Source of the DNA: Rhodospirillaceae bacterium CCH5-H10
GTDB lineage: Bacteria; Pseudomonadota; Alphaproteobacteria; Reyranellales; Reyranellaceae
DNA: 10,156 bases
Assembly: GCA_001557035.1 (NCBI GenBank)
Contig: LSKJ01000844.1
Span: 1 to 10,156 of the forward strand
Reading direction: 5' to 3'
In this document: in pieces, positions 4,537-10,156 of the stretch
How the letters are laid out: each line of letters opens with the position of its first letter
Numbering within the stretch: position 1 is the stretch's first letter
The notes under the pieces: model-generated
Database searches by the model: none
Told to the model about the DNA's origin: nothing
The model's input: only the letters and a program-made list of their open reading frames with translations
Program-made: the position numbers and the translations under genes

Positions 4537-6589
4537 GCACATCGCCGCCGGCCTGCTGCTGGCGGCCGGGGCGTTCGAAGCCTCCGCCGAGGAGGTCAGC
4601 CAGGCACAGGTCACGATGCCGGCCATTACCGTCACGGGCACCGCATCACTGACGGTCCCGTCGATCAAGGATGCCGAGGAGCAGATCAACAAGACGCCAG
4701 GTGGCGTCGAGGTCGTGCCGGCCTCGCGCTATCTCGACGGCCGTGCCACCACGATGAAGGACATGCTCGACTACACGCCGGGCGTCTGGATCCAGAGCAA
4801 GTACGGCCAGGAAGATTCGAAGCTGGTGATCCGCGGCTCCGGTCTGTCGCGTAACTTTCACCTGCGCGGCGTAAGGCTCCTGCAGGACGGATCGCCGATC
4901 AATCAGGCCGACGGCAGCGGCGATTTCCACGAGATCGATCCGCTCGCCCAGCAATATATCGAGGTCTACAAGGGCGCGAACGCGCTGCGCTATGGTGCCA
5001 TGACGCTGGGCGGTGCGATCAACTTCGTATCTCCCACAGGCCGCAGCAATCCCGGCCTTGCCGCCCGCGTCTATGGCGGCAGTTACCAGACCTTCGGCCA
5101 GCAGGCGGCGGCGGGCTTCAGCGAGGGTCCGTGGGACGCGTGGCTGTCCTTCACCAACCTGAGCGGCAACGGATTCCGCGAGCACACGAACCAGAGCCTG
5201 CAACGCCTGAACGGCAATGTCGGCGCGCAGATCGGCTCGAACGTCGAGACGCGGTTCTTCTTCTCGGGCAACCAGGTCCGCAACCAGATCCCCGGCTCAC
5301 TGACCCAGCAGCAATTCTGGACCGACCCGCGCCAGGGGCCGCTCGCCAACGTCCTGCAGAATGCGCGGCGAGACGTCGATTCCTTCCGATTCGCCAATAC
5401 CACGGTCGTCGATATCGGTGATGATGCCTTCACCCTGCAGAGCTACGTGAAGTCCAAGGCGCTGTTCCATCCGCTGACCTTCGCGGTCATCGAGAACAAC
5501 CTGCTCGATTGGGGCGTCACCGGCCAATACAAGGGCTCGCGCCAGCTCTTCGGCCATCGCAACGATTTCGTCGTCGGCGCGAACTATTTCGGCGGCACCA
5601 ACCGCAACCGGCAGTTCGTCAACCGGTTCGGCGTGCCGGGCCCGCTCACGAACGACAACACCGAGTTCTCGAGCAGCGTCGAGATCTACGGCGAGAACTG
5701 GTTCTACGCGACGCCGGAACTGTCGATCGTCACCGGCATCCAGTTCAACTGGGCCAACCGCGTGCTGACCGACAACTACCTGGTCAACGGCAACGATTCC
5801 GGCGCCGCCTCCTACTTCGAAATCAATCCGAAGATCGGCGCGCTCTGGGAGCCTCGTCCGGGGTTGCAATTCTTCGCCAACGTCTCGCGCGCCTCCGAGC
5901 CGCCGACCTGGTCGGAACTCAATCCCAGCGTCGCACCGGGCTTCGCGCCCCTCGCGCCGCAAACCTCGTGGACGGCCGAGATCGGCACCCGCGGCAAGCT
6001 GGGCGAAAATGTCGGGTGGGATCTCTCCATTTATCGGTCGTGGGTGAAGAACGAGCTGCAGCTCCTCGTCGTGCCGGGCTTCGGCGGGTCGGCCATCGCC
6101 ATCAACATCCCGAATGCGATCCATCAGGGCATCGAACTCGGACTCAACGGCACGGCGTGGCGCAGCGAGCGCAACGACCGCATCACCGGCCGCATGGCGC
6201 TGACGGTGAGCGACTACCGCTTCGACAACAATCCGACCTACGGCAACAACCAGCTGCCCGGCGCGCCCCCCTACTATCTGCGCGCCGAGGCCCGCTACGA
6301 CTCGCCGGGTGGCTTCTACATCGGGCCGAACGTCGAATGGTCGCCGCAGGGCTACTACGTCGACAACCTCAACACCACGGCGTTCATGACCGCGCCCTAT
6401 GCGTTGCTGGGGTTGAAGGCGGGCTATACCGGCCTCAAGGGCTTCGAGTTCTTCGTCGATGCCCGCAACCTCACCAACCAGATGTACGTCTCGAACGTCG
6501 GCGTGACGAGCACGGCGACGCCTGCCAGCCAGCTCTACAATCCGGGTGATGGGGCGTCGGTCTATGCCGGCATCCAGGCCCGGTTCTGA
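4526..6589 (+). CDS. TonB-dependent outer-membrane receptor, FecA/YncD-like
   Basis: This 687-residue precursor has a signal peptide cleaved after ASA (about residue 21), a TonB-box-like ITVTG near residues 34-38, a plug domain (about 52-173) and a 22-strand barrel ending in Phe (…YAGIQARF). The plug has the FecA/YncD hallmarks: PGGVEVV, a DYTPGVWIQSKYGQ segment, IRGSGLSRNFHLRG, LLQDGSPINQADG and YGAMTLGGAINFVSPTG. It imports a ligand across the outer membrane using energy from TonB; the cargo could be an iron chelate or, given the DUF2946-like gene upstream, a copper or other metal complex. Unlike FecA itself it lacks the long N-terminal signalling domain, so no ECF sigma/anti-sigma coupling is expected, and none is encoded nearby. 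The ATG at 4526 has GGAGG 5 bases upstream. tonB follows after 9 bp. Confidence 0.93.
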   Translation: MRARHIAAGLLLAAGAFEASAEEVSQAQVTMPAITVTGTASLTVPSIKDAEEQINKTPGGVEVVPASRYLDGRATTMKDMLDYTPGVWIQSKYGQEDSKLVIRGSGLSRNFHLRGVRLLQDGSPINQADGSGDFHEIDPLAQQYIEVYKGANALRYGAMTLGGAINFVSPTGRSNPGLAARVYGGSYQTFGQQAAAGFSEGPWDAWLSFTNLSGNGFREHTNQSLQRLNGNVGAQIGSNVETRFFFSGNQVRNQIPGSLTQQQFWTDPRQGPLANVLQNARRDVDSFRFANTTVVDIGDDAFTLQSYVKSKALFHPLTFAVIENNLLDWGVTGQYKGSRQLFGHRNDFVVGANYFGGTNRNRQFVNRFGVPGPLTNDNTEFSSSVEIYGENWFYATPELSIVTGIQFNWANRVLTDNYLVNGNDSGAASYFEINPKIGALWEPRPGLQFFANVSRASEPPTWSELNPSVAPGFAPLAPQTSWTAEIGTRGKLGENVGWDLSIYRSWVKNELQLLVVPGFGGSAIAINIPNAIHQGIELGLNGTAWRSERNDRITGRMALTVSDYRFDNNPTYGNNQLPGAPPYYLRAEARYDSPGGFYIGPNVEWSPQGYYVDNLNTTAFMTAPYALLGLKAGYTGLKGFEFFVDARNLTNQMYVSNVGVTSTATPASQLYNPGDGASVYAGIQARF

Positions 6590-6598
6590 GACGTCCAC

Positions 6599-7381
6599 GT
6601 GACGAACCTGCAACGCCAGGATCTGCCCGAACCGCTGTCGCCAGTGGTGAAGCGCACGATCCTGGCGGTCGTGATCTTCTTCCACGTGGGCGGCGGCTGG
6701 GCGCTCACCCAGTTCGAGCCGCTGCCGCTGATCGTGGGCGACGTGGCGCCCATGGAAGTGCGGATGGTCCCGGCCGATGCACCGGCCCAGCCCGAAATCG
6801 AAGACTCCGAGCCGCCGCCGCCGGTCGACCTGAAGCCGCCGCCGCCCGAACTGGCCACGATCGTCGAGCCGCCGCCGCCCGACCTGCCGCCGCCGGAGTT
6901 TCCGCTGGCCAAGATCGACCTGCCGCCGCCGGACGAGCCGCCGCCACCGAACATTCCGCCGCCGCCGGAGAAAAAGCCCGAACCGAAGAAGCCACCGGAA
7001 CCGAAGCCGGTGCAGAGAAGGCCGCCGCAGCCCGCGCGCCCGGCCGCGCCGGTCGATGCGACGCCGCAGCAGGCCGCGCCTGCCGCGGCCGCCGGACCGC
7101 GCACGGTCGACGCCTCCCAGCTCGGCTGGCTCGTGTCGCCGAAGCCAGTCTATTCGAACGCCTCGCGCCGGGCCAACGAGCAGGGAACGGTCATGGTCCG
7201 CGTGCTGGTCGACGTCACCGGCCGCCCTGCCCAGGTCTCGCTCCAGAGTTCGTCGGGCTTCCCGGCCCTCGACCAATCCGCGCTCGCCGCCGTGCGCGCC
7301 GCGCAGTTCAGGCCCTACGCACCGGGCGGGCTGCCGCAGGCCGTCCTGGTGGTCGTGCCGATCAAGTTCGTGTTGCAGTAG
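6599..7381 (+). CDS. tonB: Energy-transducing protein TonB
   Basis: This 260-residue inner-membrane protein spans the periplasm and carries proton-motive-force energy from ExbB-ExbD to the receptor. Order of parts: short cytoplasmic start (1-18); a single membrane helix (about 19-37) holding His29, the counterpart of the essential His20 of E. coli TonB; a proline-rich spacer (about 71-147); and a C-terminal TonB domain (about 174-260). The C-terminal domain shows GTVMVRVLVDVTGRPAQV, SSGFPALDQSALAAVR and PIKFVL. The start is a GTG at 6599 with only a weak GAGA upstream, 9 bp after the receptor stop, so translational coupling is likely. The gene order receptor-tonB-exbB-exbD points to a TonB system dedicated to this receptor. 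Confidence 0.95.
   Translation: MTNLQRQDLPEPLSPVVKRTILAVVIFFHVGGGWALTQFEPLPLIVGDVAPMEVRMVPADAPAQPEIEDSEPPPPVDLKPPPPELATIVEPPPPDLPPPEFPLAKIDLPPPDEPPPPNIPPPPEKKPEPKKPPEPKPVQRRPPQPARPAAPVDATPQQAAPAAAAGPRTVDASQLGWLVSPKPVYSNASRRANEQGTVMVRVLVDVTGRPAQVSLQSSSGFPALDQSALAAVRAAQFRPYAPGGLPQAVLVVVPIKFVLQ
6809..7039 (+). repeat. CCG-rich tract coding the TonB proline-rich spacer
   Basis: Runs of CCGCCGCCG recur between acidic and then basic codons. They give blocks such as EPPPP, KPPPP and EPPPPDLPPPE, then a PEKKPEPKKPPEPKP part. The acidic-first, basic-second order resembles the (Glu-Pro)n and (Lys-Pro)n halves of E. coli TonB. Such tracts can change length by slippage or recombination. Confidence 0.7.
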
Positions 7382-7392
7382 GAGAGTATCGC

Positions 7393-8121
7393 ATGGGCGA
7401 CGCATCGAGTTTGGGCTTCGGCCATTTCCTCGCGCAGGCCGACATCGTCGCGAAGGTCCTGCTGGGCGTGCTGGCGTTGATGTCGGCGATCTCGTGGTAC
7501 CTGATCATCTACAAGGGGATCGGGCAGCTCATCCGCCAGGGGCGCAGCCGCCGGTTCCTGAACTTCTTCTGGAGCGCCACGTCTCTGGAGCAGGTGCAGA
7601 ACGAGCTCAGCATCCACGGCGTGCAGGAGCCGTTCGGGCATCTGACGGCACATTCGCTGCATGCCCAGGCGCATCACGCGAAGTTCGGCGCGGCCAAGCT
7701 CGAGGAGGCGGGCAGCGAGACCGAGTTCCTGACGCGCACCATCAAGAAGGTGCTCGACGAGGAGACGACGTCGCTGGAGAACGGCCTCACCATGCTGGCC
7801 ACCATCGGCGCCACCGCGCCGTTCGTCGGCCTGTTCGGCACGGTCTGGGGCATCTATCACGCGCTGATCGCCATCGGCATGTCGGGCTCGGGCATGCTCG
7901 ACAAGGTGGCCGGTCCGGTCGGCGAGGCGCTGATCATGACCGGCATCGGCCTTGCCGTCGCCCTGCCGGCGGTCATGGGCTACAACTGGCTGACCCGCTC
8001 CAATCGCGTGCTGACGGCGAAGCTCGACGCCTTCGCCTTCGAGCTGCTGACCTTCCTGTCGATGGGCCGCGCGCTGCAGGCCGGCCGCAAGCCGGGCGTG
8101 CCGCTCGCGGCCGTGAACTAG
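7393..8121 (+). CDS. exbB: TonB-system proton channel subunit ExbB
   Basis: This 242-residue inner-membrane protein is of the MotA/TolQ/ExbB family. With ExbD it forms the proton-driven motor that energises TonB. It has three membrane segments (about 17-40, 132-158, 177-200) and a large cytoplasmic loop between the first two. The conserved TIGATAPFVGLFGTVWGI and GPVGEALIMTGIGLAVALPAV are present, with Thr150, Glu178 and Thr183 at positions matching Thr148, Glu176 and Thr181 of E. coli ExbB. It is about the same length as the E. coli protein. The ATG at 7393 has GGAGAG just upstream, overlapping the tonB stop (11 bp between the genes). I prefer ExbB over TolQ because of the tonB and receptor neighbours and the absence of tolA, tolB and pal. 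Confidence 0.95.
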   Translation: MGDASSLGFGHFLAQADIVAKVLLGVLALMSAISWYLIIYKGIGQLIRQGRSRRFLNFFWSATSLEQVQNELSIHGVQEPFGHLTAHSLHAQAHHAKFGAAKLEEAGSETEFLTRTIKKVLDEETTSLENGLTMLATIGATAPFVGLFGTVWGIYHALIAIGMSGSGMLDKVAGPVGEALIMTGIGLAVALPAVMGYNWLTRSNRVLTAKLDAFAFELLTFLSMGRALQAGRKPGVPLAAVN

Positions 8122-8133
8122 GGGAGCCGGGCC

Positions 8134-8550
8134 ATGGCCTTCGGAAGCTTCGAACGCAAGACCTCGTCTTCGCCGATGGCGGAGATCAACATGGTGCCGC
8201 TGATCGACGTGGTGCTGGTGCTGCTGGTCATCTTCATCGTGACCGCGCCGCTGCTCACCAACGTGGTGAAGCTCGACCTGCCCAAGGCGACGGCCAACGC
8301 CGATCTCCAGAAACCGGAGAAGATCGAGTTCGCGATCGACGCGCAGGGCGCCCTGTACTGGGGCGGCACGCAGCTGACCCGCGACGAGGCGCTGGAAAAG
8401 TTCGCCGAGGCCGGCCGCAAGCGGCCGCAGCCCGAGGTCTATCTCCGCGCCGACGCGACCGTGCCCTACCGCTACGTGATGGAGACGCTGGCCGACGCTT
8501 CCAAGGGCGGCCTCTCCAAGATCGCCTTCGTCAGTGAGCCGACGCGTTAG
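8134..8550 (+). CDS. exbD: TonB-system motor subunit ExbD
   Basis: This 138-residue protein has a short cytoplasmic N-terminus, one membrane helix (about 22-42) and a periplasmic domain. The membrane signature INMVPLIDVVLVLLVIFIV contains Asp25, at the same position as the proton-carrying Asp25 of E. coli ExbD. The C-terminal half has VYLRADATVPYRYVMETLADA, typical of ExbD/TolR. The ATG at 8134 has GGGGAG 7 bases upstream, and 12 bp separate it from exbB. It is the last gene of the operon. Its TAG (8548-8550) overlaps the TAA of the convergent exporter gene (8547-8549 read on the minus strand), so the two genes overlap by 4 bp and no terminator lies between them. Confidence 0.95.
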   Translation: MAFGSFERKTSSSPMAEINMVPLIDVVLVLLVIFIVTAPLLTNVVKLDLPKATANADLQKPEKIEFAIDAQGALYWGGTQLTRDEALEKFAEAGRKRPQPEVYLRADATVPYRYVMETLADASKGGLSKIAFVSEPTR

Positions 8551-9173
8551 CTCCGTGCGCTGGCGAAGCTCACCGTGGCGACGCCGGCGCCGACCAGAAG
8601 GCCACCGCCGACCTTGTTGACGACGCCGATGGCGCGCGGGTTGGATGCCAGCCGGCGGGCCCGGGAGGCGACCAGCGCGTAGCCGAAGGCATTGGCGAAG
8701 GCCAACACCAGGAACGTCGTCTCGAACACCAGCATCTGGGTCAGGAAGTCGGCCTTGGGATCCAGGAAGGCGGGCAGGAAGGCCACGAAGAAGGTGATGC
8801 TCTTGGGGTTGAGCGCCGTCACCAGCCAGGCATGGCCCAGCATCTTTGCAGCCGAGACGGCATCGGTGCGCGGCGGGGCGTCGAGCGTGCCGCCGGCACG
8901 CCACAGCTTGATGCCGAGGTAGATCAGGTACGCGGCGCCCACCCACTTCAGGATCGTGAACAGCGTGGCCGAGGTGGCGAGCAGGGCGCCGAGACCCAGC
9001 ATCGAGAGGGTCATGGCCGTGAAGTCGCCCAGCGCCACGCCGACCGCCATCGGCAGGGCCGTACGCCAACCCTGGCCCAGGGCATACGACACGACCAGCA
9101 GGACGGTGGGGCCCGGGATCACCAGAAGGACGCTCGACGCCGCGGCAAAGGCAGCCCAGGTTTCAAAGGTCAT
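8547..9173 (-). CDS. LysE/RhtB-family amino-acid or metabolite exporter
   Basis: This 208-residue inner-membrane protein has about six membrane segments and the family marks PGPTVLLVVSYALGQGWR (residues 20-37) and LVTALNPKSITFFVAFLPAF in the middle. LysE/RhtB proteins export amino acids, homoserine lactones or related small molecules; the substrate here is not predictable. The ATG at 9173 has AGGAG 5 bases upstream. The frame stays open upstream to 9779, but that stretch is antisense to the tetR-type gene and has no membrane pattern, so it is not part of the protein. It shares a 114 bp intergenic region with the divergent TetR-type regulator, the usual arrangement of an exporter and its local repressor. 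Confidence 0.93.
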   Translation of the reverse strand: MTFETWAAFAAASSVLLVIPGPTVLLVVSYALGQGWRTALPMAVGVALGDFTAMTLSMLGLGALLATSATLFTILKWVGAAYLIYLGIKLWRAGGTLDAPPRTDAVSAAKMLGHAWLVTALNPKSITFFVAFLPAFLDPKADFLTQMLVFETTFLVLAFANAFGYALVASRARRLASNPRAIGVVNKVGGGLLVGAGVATVSFASARS

Positions 9174-9287
9174 GCTCACTCCTGATGGCGAGAACGGATC
9201 AAGCCACGCGCAAAGGAGAGCGTCAGCCAGAATTTGGCCTCTTTCCATCGTCAAGATTGGGGTGTATTCGATCTTTCCGGAATTCAG
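9174..9287. promoter_or_regulatory. Shared control region of exporter and TetR-type genes
   Basis: This 114 bp divergent gap is relatively AT-rich in its right half. It holds a perfect 8 bp palindrome TTCCGGAA (9275-9282), 5 bases before the tetR ATG. It also holds two copies of TCTTTCC (9240-9246 and 9272-9278) spaced 32 bp, about three helical turns, and a near-palindrome CCAGAATTTGG (9228-9238). A TTGACG (minus strand, 9249-9254) could be a -35 for the exporter, but I find no good -10. Any of the repeats could be the operator; none has the 15-20 bp symmetry typical of TetR sites. Confidence 0.4.
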
Positions 9288-9902
9288 ATGAGCCCATCCA
9301 AACCGCGAGCCTATCACCATGGCGACCTGCGCGAGGCGCTGGTCGCTTCGGGCCGCAAGCTGCTTGAGGAGAAGGGCATCCGCGGCTTCACGCTGCGCGA
9401 ATGTGCCCGCCGGGCCGAGGTCTCGCATGCCGCGCCCGCGCATCATTTCGCGTCGATGGACGATCTGCTGGCCGAGCTGGTGCGTCGCGGCTTTGCCGAA
9501 CTCACGGCAACCATGACCGCCGAGGCCGCGCGGGTCGAGGGCGAGGCGGCGGCACGGCTGGTCGGGCTCGGCGTTGGCTACATGGCCTACGCGGCCGCCA
9601 ATCCGACGCTCTTCCAGCTCATGTTCAGCCGAGAGGCCAATCGCATCGAACTCAAGGAGGGCGAAGCGGGGGCCGGCGGCATCCGCCGCCTTCAGGCCGC
9701 CATCGTCGAGGAAATGCTGGCCGATGCCTCGGGCGAGGTCCGCCAACGCATGGTCGATTTCGCCTGGGCGTCTATGCACGGCTTCATAACCCTCGTGCTG
9801 GAGGGCGAGATCGGCGGACGCGATTCTTCCCGGGCGCTGAAGTCGCGTGGGCTGGCAGTGCTGGCGGCGATGGCCGAGACGGTCGTGCGCGCGGCGCGCT
9901 AG
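9288..9902 (+). CDS. TetR/AcrR-family transcriptional regulator (WHG-domain type)
   Basis: This 204-residue regulator has an N-terminal helix-turn-helix. YHHGDLREALVASGRKL leads into FTLRECARRAEVSHAAPAHHFASMDDLLAEL (about residues 34-64). The AHHF near residue 51-54 corresponds to the usual YxHF of the recognition-helix end. The 'YHHGDLR' start and the Gly-Phe after the HTH are typical of TetR proteins with the WHG C-terminal domain. It probably represses the divergent LysE-type exporter and itself until an unknown ligand binds. I chose the ATG at 9288 because the family start lies there; an in-frame ATG at 9234 would add 18 residues of unrelated sequence. The ribosome binding site is weak. 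Its TAG abuts the stop of the GNAT gene with no base between. Confidence 0.92.
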   Translation: MSPSKPRAYHHGDLREALVASGRKLLEEKGIRGFTLRECARRAEVSHAAPAHHFASMDDLLAELVRRGFAELTATMTAEAARVEGEAAARLVGLGVGYMAYAAANPTLFQLMFSREANRIELKEGEAGAGGIRRLQAAIVEEMLADASGEVRQRMVDFAWASMHGFITLVLEGEIGGRDSSRALKSRGLAVLAAMAETVVRAAR

Positions 9903-10156
9903 TCAGAGGACGATGCGGAACAGCAGCGCCTCGGTGCCACCGTGCGCTGCGACCTTGGTGAACCGCTCGACCAGGAAACCGCCATTGGCCGTGATGACTT
10001 TCTGCGACGGCAGATTGTCGGGATCGGTCGTCAGGTCGACATGCGGCAGACCATGCCGCGCCACCTGCTTCAGCATCAAGGCCAGCGCCCGGGTGGCGTA
10101 GCCGCGCTGGCGCTTCCAGGGCGCCACGGCGTAGCCGATATGGCCCAGGACATAGG
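9903..10156 (-). CDS. GNAT-family N-acetyltransferase (5' partial)
   Basis: Only the C-terminal 83 residues lie in the window; the frame is open to the edge at 10156. The acetyl-CoA-binding segment GHIGYAVAPWKRQRGYATRAL is clear, with the R/Q-x-x-G-x-A loop as RQRGYA. It is followed by HVDLTTDPDNLPSQKVI and ANGGFLVERF, the usual motif B region of GNAT acetyltransferases. It transfers an acetyl group from acetyl-CoA to an amine on an unknown small molecule or protein. A GTG at 10127 is inside the conserved motif and is not the true start. It converges on the tetR-type gene with zero bases between the stop codons. Confidence 0.92.
   Translation of the reverse strand, partial: YVLGHIGYAVAPWKRQRGYATRALALMLKQVARHGLPHVDLTTDPDNLPSQKVITANGGFLVERFTKVAAHGGTEALLFRIVL

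Noticed and set aside
4526..4700. FecA-type N-terminal signalling domain on the receptor
   Set aside because: Only about 30 residues lie between the predicted signal-peptide cleavage and the plug, too few for the signalling domain of roughly 80 residues, and no ECF sigma/anti-sigma genes are adjacent.
5297..7405. Open frame of 702 codons on the minus strand antisense to the receptor and tonB
   Set aside because: It has Arg/Gly-rich, low-complexity sequence with no recognisable domain and mirrors the high third-position GC of the plus-strand genes, which are certain.
7056..8537. Long plus-strand frame across tonB, exbB and exbD, and a minus-strand frame 7315-9069
   Set aside because: Both overlap three certain genes in other frames and show only compositional sequence without domains.
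9174..9779. N-terminal extension of the exporter to 410 residues
   Set aside because: The extension is antisense to the tetR-type gene, lacks membrane helices, and the ATG at 9173 has a good ribosome binding site directly before the first LysE helix.
1..10156. tRNA, CRISPR, insertion sequence, phage or toxin-antitoxin elements
   Set aside because: No repeat-spacer pattern, terminal inverted repeats with a transposase, tRNA-like fold or such proteins were seen.

Overview
The window is high-GC DNA with strong G/C preference at third codon positions. Most genes are separated by a few bases or overlap. The gene families are those of an alphaproteobacterium: S-formylglutathione hydrolase, a DUF3833 protein, a small conserved hypothetical of the 'LHW…YRK-FDG' type, and an AhpD-like peroxidase-related enzyme. 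I lean towards a soil Rhizobiales- or Reyranella-like organism, but a genus call from this sequence is a guess. I found no tRNA, rRNA, CRISPR array, insertion sequence or phage gene.

Left part (1-3844) is ordinary chromosomal housekeeping. It holds the 3' end of a sensor histidine kinase, then a convergent S-formylglutathione hydrolase (formaldehyde detoxification). A hot-dog acyl-CoA thioesterase is divergent from that hydrolase. Next come a small conserved hypothetical and a DUF3833 protein, both on the minus strand, and a carboxymuconolactone-decarboxylase/AhpD-like redox protein on the plus strand. Between the DUF3833 gene and the AhpD-like gene lies a stretch that reads as a truncated, frameshifted remnant of a BamE/SmpA-like protein.

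Centre (about 3896-8550) is the most interesting part: a self-contained TonB uptake operon on the plus strand. A well-formed promoter with a dyad in its spacer drives a small Cys/His-rich DUF2946-like membrane protein. A leader of about 200 bp follows. It holds a very GC-rich hairpin and a 46-codon open reading frame with a strong ribosome binding site, whose stop overlaps the start of the next gene. Next come a 687-residue FecA/YncD-like TonB-dependent outer-membrane receptor and its own tonB, exbB and exbD, spaced by 9-12 bp. TonB, ExbB and ExbD would transmit inner-membrane proton motive force to the receptor. DUF2946-like genes upstream of TonB-dependent receptors are known, to my recollection, as copper-responsive upstream ORFs (CruR in Bordetella). 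The layout here suggests metal-responsive post-transcriptional control of the receptor, with an extra small ORF that may add a second layer.

Right part (8547-10156) holds a LysE/RhtB-type exporter on the minus strand whose stop codon overlaps that of exbD. A divergent TetR/AcrR-family regulator (WHG-type C-terminus) shares its intergenic region and probably controls it. Last is the C-terminal part of a GNAT acetyltransferase cut by the window edge. Convergent gene ends are packed so tightly that no classical intrinsic terminator fits between them.
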